A stretch of 64,000 bases of DNA from Asterochloris sp. CNOR1 (lineage: Eukaryota; Chlorophyta; Trebouxiophyceae; Trebouxiales; Trebouxiaceae), in the NCBI GenBank assembly GCA_963969365.1, contig OZ017755.1, positions 1,550,001 through 1,614,000 on the forward strand, given 5' to 3'. Each line of letters begins with the position of its first letter. Position 1 is the stretch's first letter. Position numbers and translations under genes: made by a program. This document shows positions 13,201 to 25,517 of the stretch, one piece after another. A model generated the notes under the pieces. That model worked only from the letters and a program-made list of their open reading frames with translations, was not told where the DNA came from and ran no database searches.

Positions 13201-16200
13201 TGCCTCTGCCTTGCGTTGACGGTCAGATGCACAGCAGCTGCATTTGCTGTGCAGACAGGTGGCCACAGTCCTGGGCAAGGGGCACACCTGGGGGCTGCTG
13301 GTGGCCTCCAGGTGATGCAGCCGGCGCGCTCTCCAGGATGCTGCTGGCAGCAGGGCTGGCCTCACGTGCAGCTGGAGGCGGCTGGGGCCGCCTCTGATAG
13401 TCTTGATGCGTGCTGAGGCAGCGCCTGGGTGCTCCTGCGCCCTCCACGCTGCACACAGCGTCGCATGCAGTCTGTGCAGATGAAGGGGCCCACGCTGGCA
13501 GAGACTGAATGCAGCGTGCCTGTTTCATCAGCCGCTGGCGCATTGCCTCAAAGCACGGGCTGATGCTGCCTGATGAGGCCTTGCAAGCTGGAGTGAGGTA
13601 TGGCCATGGTGGTAGGGTGGGTCCTACCTGTAGCCCTCGCCAATCTTGTCGTCCCCTGCCTGCACTGCGGCTCTGGGGCGCTTGCTGCCACCAGTCCTCT
13701 GCAGCCGCCTGCAAAGGCATGAACATCACCTCTAGGACAGAGCTCACCACCTCAGGCAGGGTCACCATCGGCTGCAGCCCACAGTGCTGCCTGGGAGCCG
13801 CCCCTCTAGTGAGCAGGTGAGCCTGCTGCATGCAAGTCAGGCCAAGGTGCAGTGTCAGAGGCTGCCCTCTGCAAGCCTCTGCCAGGCTACCTCAAAGCAG
13901 CATGGCTTCCTGGCAAATGCATGGTGCCACTCTCTGACCTCACCGCTCCACCCTGTGGGCCCCCTCATCTGTCACCCTACGCCTGCTGCGCCTGGCCTCA
14001 TCCAAAGCTGGCCGCACAATGTCACATTCTGAGTCTGACTGCATTGGATCTTCAGGCCTGCTGCGCCTGTCCCGCCTTGCTGCAGGCTGAGTGTCATCTG
14101 ACTGCCTGGTTACCCTGTCCTGTCCCGACGCAGGCTGGGCCTCCGTCAGGTACCTGCTGCGTCCGCCCTCGCCCGCGTCTACCTGCTCCAGCTCTAAACG
14201 CCTGCTGTGCCGACACCCCGAGCGTCTGTGGGCTTTTGAGTGCTTGCTGCGTCGGTCCTGCCATGCGTCCATCCGCAACACCTGGGCAGCATGTTCCTGC
14301 TGAGCTGGCACTGAGGCCAGGGAAGGTCCCCGGCTCAGCCAGCTGCACAGGCCCAGGCTCTGGCTGCAGGTTGCCTCATCGCTGCTGCACGTGCTGCTGC
14401 CGCCGCTGACATACCTTGTGGGCAGCCTCTGAACAGCTGGTGCAGCCTTGTACCGCTGGCCCCTGCAAATAAAGACTGACTGATACAGCTCAGCAACTTG
14501 GATTCATGCTCAAGCTTAGCATGCACAGCACACAGTTGACCCAGAGTCCTCTCTACTTCCACACTTTGCCTGCCAGCCCCACGCGGTCCTGTTCTCTCTG
14601 ATAGTGTTCCACACAATGTTCATTCCACAACAATGACATGGCTACAGCGCGTCCCATTGCTCACCTGTGCCCTGGGACCTTGCGCACAGCAGCAGGGCCA
14701 CCAGCCAGAGGTGGCTGACAATCGTCCCTGGCCCAGCCGCCACCAGCACCAAAGGCCTGCTGGTCTGGAGCTCCACCTGCCACAGGTGGCTGCCTGGGTC
14801 CAGCGCTGTCAGCAGCAGAGTGGTGAGCCGCCTCCGGAGAGGGCGACTGCTGCTGCAGGACGCTGGGATGCAGCTGCTGCTTGGCAGGGGTGGGCGGCTG
14901 AAAGGCAGCCACATCAAGCTTGGTGGCAGCAGAGTGGGTCTCAAATCCCCCAGAGGCACCTGGTCCCTCCTCACTCACTGGTGGCTGGTCGTGAGCAGCG
15001 CCCTACAGAGGAAAGTCCTGCCCATGCTTTCGTGACCTCGTACGACATCACTCACTGGCAGCACGTGAAGAGCACCTGAGTGTCTTCCTGCAGGCTCCTG
15101 TGCCATCTCAAACGTCTCACGCAAGAGTTTGTGTTCACTGGCACCACAGGCTGCATTGGACAGTGCAAACCTCCCCAAACAAGGCGAAAGGTGAGCATCA
15201 CCTGTTGCACCCACCTGCAGCATGCCAGGGTCATGACTGCAGCGCCCCAGAGCACCAGGCACTGTGTCACCCTGCCAGCCAGCACCTGGATCCTGATGCA
15301 AGCACTCAGGGGCCGGCCTGCCTGCAGCCAGAATCGTCCAGCGAGTTCAGGGAAGCTCAGGAGGTGTTGTGGGCCAGCACTGTCTGCTGCCTGCACGGGC
15401 TGGCAGGTGTGGCATACACCTGCATCCTGCGCAGGCCGGGTCTGATGGCAATCTGAAGCCAGGTACACCTGTCTCAGGTGTCACCAGAAGTGACCTCTGA
15501 AAAGGCACATGCAAGTCTCGCTGCAGAAAGGCTCTGGCCTCTGAAAGACTGTGCCTGCCATGACTTGACGGCTGACCTTGGGCTCCAGCCGTGCTGCTCC
15601 TCCTGCTGCGTAGGCGGTCTCCCTTGAATGTCAGGGCCCTCTCGCGCAGAGCTGGCACCTGAGCAAACAGGGTGGCCAGCTGGGCTGCCAGCTGACGGCC
15701 ATCTGAAGTGCTTCTGCAACTGGGCAGTCCCACATCCTGCAGCCACTATGTCGTGCTGCTCATCTCGGTTTCAGGCATGCTGCAAAGCATGAGGATTGAG
15801 AGAGCAGCCACCTGGGCCACACATAGGAAGGTTCATCATGTGATATACCTGTGATGCTTTGCTCCCTGCCTGCGGCACCTGTGCTGAGGCGCTCTGATGT
15901 TGATGCCGCAAAGACTGCTGCTGTTGGTCCCCGCTGCCTGCACTGCATAGCACCAGAGCCGCGTCCACCGCAGAAGCTGCGGTGTGGCAGCGCTGCTGCC
16001 CACCCAGAGCTGACGGCAAAGCAGCTTCTGCATGGCCCACTTTTGCCGGGCTGGATGGCACAGCTGACTCCTGTGCAGGCAGCCTGTTTGCTGCCTCTTG
16101 AGAGGCACCAACAGGCGGCTGCTGCACAGGCAGGGCAGCTTGGCCAAGCCCAGCAGCGTCTCCAGTGGCTCTGCCTAGCACGGCAGGCTGCACCTCTGCA

Positions 16201-19200
16201 GAGTGCTGTGCATCGGGTCCTGGTGTGGCTGTCTGCTCCCAGTCAGGCCACAGCCCACTCAAGGGCAGGGCCTGATCTGCAGCAAACCGTACATGTTGCG
16301 TAAGCTGGTGGCAGCCAAGAGTCCCCTTGAAGGTCTGACGTCAGGACAGGCTGTGTCTGCAGCCATGAGCCTTTGTGCAGGTGCAACATGTCCACATTGA
16401 ACATGCAGCGTGCGGGTGGCGGCAGCCCATGCTTTCAAGGGGCATTGACAAACTGACCTGCTGAGGCTGTTGGTGGCAGGCTTAGCCTGCGCAGCACCTC
16501 GGTAGCTACCTCCTGTGCCAATTCAGCCGTGCTGCCCAATGCAGTGGACAGATGCAACATATGTGAGGGAAGCACAGCACCCATGCCCCTATCAGCGGCC
16601 TCAGCAGGAGCTCCTGCACAGTTGCATGGACAACAAATCAGTTTGCGCTGTTGTGATGAAGGCGCTCAGTCAAGTGCTGCAGTGCAGCGGCGCTGCAAAC
16701 CGATGTTGGCAGTCAGAATGCAGCCTCTGACAGGACACCAACTGGGGAATTGTGATCAACGGCTGGCAAACGTTATTAGCTCACTTGGCCGCCACCGCTG
16801 CCCCTCACTGCTGGGCTCCCCTGCAGCTGCCTGAGGCTGCATGGTGTCTCCGTCATCAGCTGTCGCCTGCTGACTCTGCCATCCAGGTTGCAGCGCTGCT
16901 ACAGCACTCTTGCTAACATCCATGGCAGCCAACACCTCTGCTGGGCCCATCGGAGCCCCTGACTCAGACGCACCTGCCAGGCTCTGCAGCAGGGCCTCTA
17001 GCATTGTGCTGTACCGCTGCTGCTGCTCTCCCACTGCTGCAGCACCTGAGGGTGTGGGTAGCCCCACTGGGGGCTGGTCCGATGATTGCCTGCTGCTGTG
17101 TTTCAGAGGAAGCTCCACAGCACAATTCAGGGCTCCGCTGGTGCCACCAGAGCCTGCCTCCTGGTGCTGGGATGAGTATGCTGCCATCTCCCCAGGTGAA
17201 GGCCCAGCTGCAGCAAGGCATGCACTCTGCTGGGAGGCGGTAGGGCTGTCAGGACTGCCACTGTCGCTTGACTTGTCTGCCCCCACTGCAGGACGACTGT
17301 GTGGCCCCTGTTCCGGCTGCAGGGCAATGCTGCTACTGCAGGCGTCACCCTCAGGGCGCTGAGGCTGTCCTACATTGCTGCTGGTCTCCAGCACTTCAGC
17401 CACACCGGCTGCCGCAGCAGCACTGTCCATGCCTGGCCGGCGAGGCGGCGCCCGCTGGTGCGGTCTGCCCACAGGCCGTGCAGCACTGGTGCAGGGCAGC
17501 CTCCCTGAGCTGCTGCGTTTCGTGCTTAGCCGCTGCTGCCCCTCCTCCCCGTTGCGCACCGAGCTGCTGCTGCTGCAGTCTGCCGGCTCCACCAAGCCAT
17601 CTGTTGACCTGGGCTGGTGCAGATCCTGCACCAGATGCATTTTGGAGGGCGCAGGCTCCAAGTCCATGCCTTCCTGTCCCACGGCGCCTCCCGAGAGCTG
17701 CCTCTGCAACCCGCTGACCTCAAGATGAGCATCTACCTGGCCATGCCGGGCTGGATTTGCAGGGGCTGGCAGGTATGATGGCTGCTCCTGCTCTGCCTTT
17801 GCAGCATGTGAGGTTTCTCCGTCAAGAGCATTGTCCAGGCTCAATGCCTCCTCAGCTAGCGATGAGGCGGCTTCCTCCAGAATGCACAGCTCCTGCCCAG
17901 GTCCTGCAGCAACAACTTTTGTATGTGTGAGCTTATAGCCTAGTGGTGCATGTAGGCCTGTACATCGGGTGCAAGGTTGAGCAGGCGCTGTGGCATGCGG
18001 CATTGGCTTGTATCAGTGTCAGAGGATGCTGCATGGGCCATAGGCATGCCTGGGAGTCCGAGCAGTCACATGTTGAGCACGCAAGTCCCATTTGCCCCAC
18101 TCACCTGCTGCTGCTTCAGGTGCAGAGGTAGCCTCCTCAAACACGATGCCATCCACAGCAGAGCACATGCTGCCCCCTCGCGTCTCCGCACTGGTCCCCT
18201 CAGAAACAGGCGTGGCGCTGTCCTGCTGAGGAGTGTCAAACCCCGATGTGCTGCTGCTGCCAGATGCAGGCGCCTGCTGGCGCCGCTCGCTCTGCCCGAC
18301 AAGCAGGCTCTGGCTGCGCGCGGGGCATCCACCTGGGGCCAGTCTGCTGCCTACAGCAAGCCACATGCATGGTGGTGGTCCACTGCCCATGACTGGCGTC
18401 AGATATGTGTCCAGGAGCGCAGATCACAAGTGGGGGTTGCAGGGCAAGGTCAGGTCACTGCAGGGTTCAGCTTGGTGCTATGTCTTGCTGCCAGCAGCTT
18501 GCAGGTGCCGCAGTTGCTGTCCTGGAGGGAAGCAGCGCCTGCCTGCTGGGCTACCTGCATCATCAGCAGCCTGTGCTGCCGCAGCCCTGCGCCTCTGTGC
18601 CTGAGGACTGCTGCGCCCTCCAGGACCTGCAAACACAACAGTTGCTTTGAGCAAGCAGTTACATCATATTGTGTCCCAACATCTTAGTCTGCCAGTCCTT
18701 GTGTGCCAGCACACAAGCGATTGCTAGCCAGGAACAAACATGCAACTGGAGTTCCCCTGTCATGGCTCTAGCCACAAGAAAGGACTCATGTTCCAGCACC
18801 AGACCTCACAATTGGGCTGCTCAAGATAAGCACCTGGGTCTGTGCCACGTGCGCCAGCAACCAGCCTGCCAGCTCGGGCTGCCTGTCTGAGGCCACCATC
18901 CCCTTCACTGCCCCGCCCTGCTGCTCCAGGCAGCCTCCTGCGCGCCCGTCCACCTGGCCCTGCCTGTTTAGGCCCAGGTGCGCCTCCACCCTGCTCCGCC
19001 AGCCCTGGCAAGCGGCCCAAGTCTCCACGGCAGCCGTCAGGCGCTTGTTCCTCCGCCACCTGACATGCGGAGTTGCCTGGCTGCAGTGCCTGCTGGTGGT
19101 GGTGCTCCTCCAGGTGCCGCAGCCGCAGTAAGCGCTGCTCCAGAAGGGCGCGGTGCTCCTGATGGTGCAGCTGCGCGACAGCTGCGGCGTGTCGATCCCC

Positions 19201-22200
19201 AGCAGCCTGCAATGGCCAGTGTTTGGATGTTGCTCCAGGGTGCAGGAACGATTAGCTGCCTCCGGAGTCCTGGCACACGGTGTCCGTGCTGCACAGTCCT
19301 CAGGAGCACCAGTCAGAGGGTCTCACACGAGTGAACCAGAGATGCTGCACCGGGTGAGGCCGGAAAGCCCTCAGCCAACAGCGCACAGCACATGGTGGCC
19401 GCCCTGCTGAGGGGACCCTTGGGGAAGTGCAGTGCATCGAGGGTGACACGGGGCCTCAACATGTGAAATGGCAGCTGGTAGGTGTATAATGCCCTTGCCT
19501 GCAGGCTGCATGTGAGCCCTCATGCAGAGCCCTGCTGGTAGCAGGATGCACTCCCATCTGGTGGGTCACCTGGTGCTGCTCCTGCATCTGGCGCAGATCC
19601 TGCAGACGAAGGCGCAGGCGGGCACCTGGTGAGTCCTGAGCGCTGGCCCCTTCAACGCTGGGGGACGCCTGCCTCTGCAGCCTCCCCAGTGACTCTGCAG
19701 CCCCTTGTGCTGCCAGTACAGGCCCTGCCGCAAGGCTGCCCTGCGAGAGCAGGTGCTGCCTGGCCAGCATCTCAGCCAGGTGCTCCTGCTGCTGCTGGGC
19801 ATGCTGTACCTGCTCCCTGTGGTGCTCTGCAGCCAGGGCGTCCATGAGGGCCTGGTCCTCCCTCAGCTGCTGCTGAGCTGCCAGCAGGGAGGGCTGCTGG
19901 GCCACAGCATGGGGTTTGGCCCATAGCTGGGGAACGACACCCTGCAGGGAGGGCCGCTGTGCCAGGGCGACATCCCACGCAAAGGGCGACCCACTGCCAC
20001 TACTGCCAGGCAGCAGCATGTCGTGCGTGAGCTGCCGTTTGACACTGCTGTCACTGCCAGAGGGCAAGGTGTGATGCTTGAAGGTTTGCTGCCCCCTGGC
20101 AGTGGACTGCCTGCCCACCAGGCCTGTGGGGCTGCTGCCACCAGTGCCCAGTGACAGCATCTGATGCGCTGACTGCTCATGCTGCTGAGGCATCAGCACC
20201 GGCCAGACAGGTGGGGCAGCCCGCTGGAGACGGGGCACGGCACCTGTGCCGCCTCTGTTCCTCGGCTGCTTGCCCCTGGCAGCCCAGCCCCCTGCCTCGT
20301 CTGATGTGAATCGGTTGGCAGCCCGGCCACCTGCGCCAGACTGCCGGGTGGCCTGCAACAGATTGCATGTCTTGGGTGGTGCTACAGATTTCATGCCTTG
20401 GGTGCTGCTATAACGACGCCAAATGTGAATAATTTATGAATCCCCTGCATGCGGCATGCTCATCGCCTTTGCTGCTCCCTCTGAACCCCTTTGTGCACGG
20501 AAAGCCATGTTCTTCAGATTGCCAGCACTGCAGGCCCCTGCCACCTTGCCTTGGAGCCAACACCTGCTAACTTGTTTCTCACCTTGGGTGCTGCCTCTGT
20601 ACGGCCAGCCAGGAGGGCAGCCATGCTCCTCAGACTGGCAGCAGTGCTGCTGGTGTAGTGCTGCAGCCCCTGTGCCCCAGACAGCTGCACTGGCTGCCGC
20701 CCCTGCTCCCACTGCACAGCCTGCTCCATCAGCTGCTGCTGCACCTGGTGTAGCAGCAGAGAGGTGTCTGCTGCGTTCTGCACTGGCAGCCCAGCCCCTC
20801 GCAGCTCACGCTGAGCCTCCTGTGCCTGCTGAGCCAGGGCGGCAGCTTGCACAGCCTGCAGCACGCCCCAGTGCACATGTGCCACGGAGGTGCTGATGCG
20901 AAGCATAACTTGCACTGCTGTTTCTGCAGACAGCCACTTCACACGGACGGTCGCTCTGCAAGAGTCGCCTGTCGCTCTTCTGGGTCACGGCCCGCAGGCG
21001 TCTAGTGAGCATCTCCACAAAGCAGCAGACCGTGGCAGGGCACAGCAGGTGGCAACCCTACAGTGGGGCACTGGCAGCCCTGCAGGCAGCCCCACCTGCT
21101 CAGCAGGCGGCCCCTCCGACAGCCTCTGCTGCATCCCGTCACTCAGCTGGCGCAGCAGCATGGACAATTTCATGGCTCCCGCCTCGCTGGGTCCAGCCAG
21201 CTCAGACCCTGCTGTAGCTGGCAGGGGGCTCAGAGTGCTGCCAGCCGCAAAGGTATGCTGCTGCCTGGCCTCCTGCAGCTTGCTGGGCATGACAGCCCCT
21301 GAGTCCAGCGCCGCCTGCATCAGCCGCTTGCCTCATCAATGGGTGCACCCGGTAAGCTCTGCCAAGGCTGAACTGTGACTCTTTTAGCACCTTGATGGGG
21401 TCTGCATCCTAGGACAGTCTTCCAGTATTGGGTTGGATGTGCAACTACTGCACTGTAAAGTTCTGGAACTCACTAAGTGCGCAGGGCGCAGCAGGCTCAC
21501 CGTGGATAGCTGTTCAGGAGAGGTCATGCTCTGCTGCGGTCCACAGGCTGGTTCAGGCTGCTCCTGTGCATCTCTGCCTTCCTGAGCCGGCAGGGCCTGC
21601 TGCAGCCCGCCAAGCAAGGCAGTCAAGTCGCTGTCCAGCAGCAGGTGCTGCTGAGCCCCAGGCGCCTCCCAGCAGCTTGTGGGAGCAGACTGCAATATGT
21701 TCCTGCATGCAGTTAATGGGTTCTGCTCACCAGAGACATGCTGCACGTGCAGCCATTTTATCAGCTGCAGAAGCAGGCAGAAGCACTCCAGAAAGCTGCC
21801 ATTCGGGTGCAGCGTGCCATACAGCACTCACTCTGTGAGGTACGCTGCCTGCAGCACCCGGGCCCAGTCCCAAGCATCATCATCAGAGGTCCCTTTGAAC
21901 ACAACCTCTCTGCCCCCAGCCTGCACATTGAGGAGCACACGTGGCAGAACCCCAACCTCTTGCAAAAGCACAGGCCAGTCAGTGGCTGAGTCTGCAAACA
22001 GTGAGCGCCTCAACAGCCAGATACACCGAATGGCAAGCTGATGGTCAGGGTGGGGCTCTGGCTGAACCAAAGCCGCAGGGCATGGAAGAGCATGGCTGTG
22101 AGAGAGCTTGCCTGCAGGTGGATAGTGTGTGTGACATCGTCAAAGTCTGGACGACTCCCAGCCAGAGAGATGGCGTTTGAAGGATGCTGCGAGCTCTGGC

Positions 22201-24175
22201 TGTGCAGCAGGAAGAGCTTCTGGGGCACCACCAACTGCAGACAACCAGTGCTGTGTCCGTTTGAAGAGCAGTCTGCACTCACTGGCTGAACAGACGCTCT
22301 CAGCATGCTCCGTGTCCTGCTGCGCGCCATAACAGCCACAAGACACTGCCTGAACTCGCTGCTGGGTGTCTCATGATAGGACCCAGAGTACGTTGCTGCT
22401 GCAGGCAAGCACTGCATGCACATCATTTGAGGACACGCAAAAGACGTGCATGCCGTGCAGCTGCTGCCAGCAAGCACCACATGCACAGATGTTACTTTTG
22501 CGCACCGCATAGCGCTCAAAGTAGGCTCCCGACTTGCCCTGCTTCTTGAGCAGCCCATGCTTGAGCACAGTGCGGGGGAACCTGTATGCAGGCATGGCAC
22601 TCAACGACGCTGGTGCACCACAAGCAGCAACACAGACCTACAGCACAGCTGCCAGAGTGCATATACAGAGGCAAGCACAGTTTGGACTGCTGCTGCTGTC
22701 AGTGGGCACAGCAGCTTACCTAACGCCCTGGTACTGCCCTTGGCTCAGCTCCTCCAGCGTTGACCTGCAATCAGAGTCTTGGGCGATTGAGTTCTGAGGC
22801 CGTGACACCCAGCATGCTGCCCAATTCAGCCATCTGAGTTCCTGGGTGCACCCCTGCACTCACTGTCCCAGCAGGCAGCTCGGGCAGGATCCAGTCATCT
22901 GAGTCCCTGGGTGCCCCCCTACAGTCCCAGCAGGCAGCGGCAGGCAACCACACTATGTCACAACCCTAGCATGCCAAGACTTTGGTGCTCACTACGCTTC
23001 TGCAGCCCAACGCAAAGCGTCAGATGCTTCTATACTGTGCTGCAAGGCAATGGCTCACCAGGTTGCTCCAGGCCACCACTCCGTAGGCGCCACACATCTG
23101 GCGCGGGGTGATCAACTCCAGACAGGGCATGGCGCACCTGAACACCGCACAGTCGCGTGCAGACTGGAACTCATAGCAGTGCTGGCTGCCATCCTGCAGG
23201 CTGAGCATCAGCCTGGTGGCATTCTGCGCAGGCGCGGATCCCCCATGCTCCACAGTGACCACCTCAGACACCTGCAGGTGACTGGGTACGTGAGATGCCC
23301 ATCTTAAAGTACTGGCCAAGTCACAGGTAGGAAGACGACACAACGGAGAGGGAGGGGCCTGGCTAAGTTCTGGCGGTCAGGTGCATGCTCAAGCTGGATG
23401 CTTGCAGCTCACATGCAGTTGGCATGCCAGGCTGGGATGGGCGCGGAGGTCAGATGCCAGCGTAAGCCTCATGCACAGGAGCTGCACGCAGGCAAGCTAG
23501 GCGCACCTTGAACAGCTGCTTGGCCTCATCCTGCTCAATGGAATTGAGGCAGCCCCTGGTCACATCCAGCTGCAGCAACCTGGCAGCCTCAAGCGGCAAA
23601 CACTGGGCCTGCATTGTTGACATGTGGATAGATGGTGACTGACAGGAACAGTGCAGTTCAGTGCTCAATGAGGCCTGCTGTGCAGGATGCCTGCACCGCT
23701 GGTCACACAGGGGCCTGCCTCCGCATAAGTGGAGCAGTGAGCCACCTGCGCATTTGCAGCCGCCTCAGACCTGTTTGAAGGGCCAAAGCCTGCCACTCTT
23801 GCCGAAGTGCCCACTGCCTGCAGAGGAGTCCTGCCGTGCCAGTGTCCCTGCCTGAGAGCTGCTGGAGCTCAGCCTGTGGTGGCCACCTGCAGATGCTGCC
23901 AGCCAGGTGGATCTGGCACTCTCATGGGCGCTGGCCCGCCGAAAGCCTGCACAGCAGACTTGGGGATGTGGCCTTACCTATCACGGTTCTAGAGAGCTCC
24001 TTGGAGAGGCCTGTTGAGCTTGTGTCTAAAGCAATGACCTCCTTGACCCTGCAGCCACATTGACATCAAGTTTGCAGCATCGCTGGCATTCACAACACAT
24101 GTTTGCCAAGGCCACTCACTCCCATGTGAAGAAGAAGTGAGCCGTGAGCCCTTTCGTCGTCAACGTCTGAACCAT
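10275..24175 (-). CDS. Very large PH-domain, Gln/Ser-rich coiled-coil protein (unrecognised; possibly more than one gene)
   Basis: The 5' exons are well supported: 24120-24175 (ATG, MVQTLTTKGLTAHFF), 23978-24048, 23771-23946, 23507-23608 and 23059-23271 join in phase. The last two form a PH-like fold (RLLQLDVTRGCLNSIE then EVVTVEHGG... HCYEFQSARDCAVFRC). Exon 22719-22769 (STLEELSQGQYQGVR) then joins one ending near 22508 (VLKHGLLKKQGKSGAYFERY). With 22118-22247 and about 21835-22015 (FKGTSDDDAWDWARVLQAA) these make a second PH domain, suggesting lipid or membrane association. From about 21800 down to the stop at 10275 the frames are Gln-, Ser- and Ala-rich with coiled-coil stretches near 20500-20900, 19500-20390 and 18760-19210. 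No catalytic domain is recognised. Continuity of the 3' two-thirds into the same gene rests only on shared strand and composition; a second gene could start inside. Confidence 0.5.
12702..12726 (+). repeat. Short CCCCTG-type minisatellite coding poly(Gly-Gln)
   Basis: About four tandem copies of a 6-bp unit (ccctgc/ccctg) encode GQGQGQGQ in the minus-strand frame of the large locus. Such tracts often vary in length between strains. Confidence 0.7.
13940..14311 (-). repeat. Arg/Ser-rich imperfect repeat in the coding frame of the large locus
   Basis: In the minus frame this stretch repeats a basic motif (DRRSK, RRSG, GRSRYL, RRDRRSRPEDP, DEARRSRRRVTDE), seen on the + strand as recurring ctgctgcgcctg-like words at roughly 13984, 14058, 14154, 14204 and 14247. 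It is a charged, RS-like low-complexity region; I infer no specific function. Confidence 0.5.
22508..23608 (-). other. Two PH-like domains encoded near the 5' end of the large locus
   Basis: The first module is split over exons 23507-23608 and 23059-23271. It has the PH pattern of an N-terminal strand pair, a V/I-rich strand and a helix with the FRCAM segment. The second begins with VLKHGLLKKQGKSGAYFERY, the usual opening of a PH domain (hydrophobic-K-x-G-x-L-x-K-Q-G), and its C-terminal helix lies further down in the exon near 21835-22015. Exon 22719-22769 and the preceding acceptor (ATTGCAG) are clear; one linker exon between 22771 and 23058 is unresolved. Confidence 0.6.
22831..22938. repeat. 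65-bp-period tandem duplication in the large PH-domain locus
   Basis: The words catctgagttcctgggtgca at 22831 and catctgagtccctgggtgcc at 22896 start two copies, each ending tcccagcaggcagc (22878 and 22938). The second has a small deletion. It lies between exons 22719-22769 and 23059-23271, where one linker exon is still unplaced. Confidence 0.8.
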
Positions 24176-24285
24176 GCTAAGCTGGACACCCCAAGTGCAG
24201 CAACACAGGGTCCTTGACGAAAAGCTCGAGAATGGCAGGGGAGAGAGGCTTTCGTTGACAGAAGTCGGGAGGGCTCGAAACTCAT

Positions 24286-25517
24286 CTATTGAAAATGGCC
24301 TTTGAAATAGGACCTGACATATGCTGCACCAGAAACAACAGTAGTGCTGGCTGTCAGAATGCCAAGTGCAGACACCATCTCAGCAGAGGGGACATCAAGC
24401 CAGGGATGGGTCAGGCAGCTGCCGATCAGCACAAACTGCAGACATGTGTTCACTTTACTAATGTACAAAGGCTTCACGAAGGCTGCAGCAGGGGGCCTGT
24501 GCGCAGCAGCGGGTTCGTCTGAGGCTGGCTGAGGGGCAGCTGCCGCTGCTTCACAACTTGGCTGAGGGCTGCTGGCTTCTTGCTGCCCATCTTGACGCAG
24601 TGCATCAGCTGAATGGCCCTTGCTGCTGTCCTGTATCCTGAGAAATTCAGCCCAGCCAGGCCAGCGCCAGCCAAAGGCGCGCAGCCTATGCAAAACAGAG
24701 GCCGACACCAGGAACACGTCCCTACCAACTATGATCATGGTCACTGACAAGGACAGGTGTCCCTGCAGGCAAAGGGTTGCCCTGCTGAGCGATGCCTGAC
24801 AGTGCCAGGCATGGCATGTGAGCGGCCTATGGGGCGGGCCCCCAAGGCATCAGCTTGCTGGGGACGATTTCTCAAAGCATCAGTGGCAAAGCAGTAAGTT
24901 GGCCCACCTCATAAGTGAGTACTGCCACCAGGCAGCCAATAAGGGCTTTGTCAGCCAGGGGGTCCAGGTAGCTGCCCAGCACGCTCTGCTGCCCGTACTG
25001 CTTGGCCACATAGCCATCTGCCCAGTCGCTCACGCCTGCACCGCTGCCAAGATGCACAAGTTGCAAGCACCTTTAGTGGCGCTCATGACATTCAATTTCG
25101 TAGTGGGCTTGAGCTGCAGAGGTCATGTGCTGGCCACATGCATGAGCCAAGCTGCGAGTCGCCAAGCCTAAACACCACAAACAAAGGCAAGGACTGAGCC
25201 TGCAAGCCTGCCCACAGGTGCCAGTGCCCACAGTGGCTTGCACATCCCATGCTTGATCATGCACGCACTGGCAGGCCTCAGAGAAGCTGCCGCAAAGGCA
25301 GGTCACACATCTGGCCATGGCCGGGCCTTGTATGAGGCAGGCAAATCGAAATTGACTGGGAGTCCCCACCTGCAACTGCCAGTGTACCCACAGCAGGAGC
25401 CCACATGCCGTGCATGATCATGTAGGCAACGGCTGGGCCAGACAGCAGGCGCCCCATGGACAGGGCATTGGCCCAATTGTAGACAGCATCACGCGTCCAC
25501 CCAGTGTCCTCCATTTG
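24286..25517 (-). CDS. Cardiolipin synthase (CDP-alcohol phosphatidyltransferase), N-terminal exon(s) not located
   Basis: It joins CDP-diacylglycerol and phosphatidylglycerol to make cardiolipin in the inner mitochondrial membrane. Exons 25370-25517, 24908-25035 and 24286-24762 join in phase and end at TAG 24286-24288. Exon 25370-25517 gives [20 protein letters not shown], the first membrane span. The next carries the family signature [15 protein letters not shown] then [14 protein letters not shown]. It matches D-G-x2-A-x9-G-x3-D-x3-D, with Lys in place of the Arg usual after the Ala. The last exon has [11 protein letters not shown] and a C-terminus [16 protein letters not shown] then [14 protein letters not shown], close to plant cardiolipin synthase. 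Between them lies an Ala/Gln/Pro-rich insert (about 24490-24640). An acceptor precedes 25517 in phase 0, so a targeting-peptide exon lies upstream in 25520-26000 but could not be fixed. Confidence 0.85.
25219..25440 (-). repeat. Diverged copy of the cardiolipin synthase membrane exon inside its downstream intron
   Basis: Exon sequence 25378-25440 (tgccagtgtacccacagcag ... catgatcatgtaggcaacgg) is matched at 25219-25277 (tgccagtgcccacagtggct ... ttgatcatgcacgcactggc). In the minus frame the exon gives [17 protein letters not shown] and the copy [17 protein letters not shown]. The offset is about 160 bp. Confidence 0.6.

Noticed and set aside
10519-13397. Several long + strand ORFs opposite the large minus locus
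   Set aside because: They mirror the CTG/CAG-rich minus coding frames and show no motifs; shadows.
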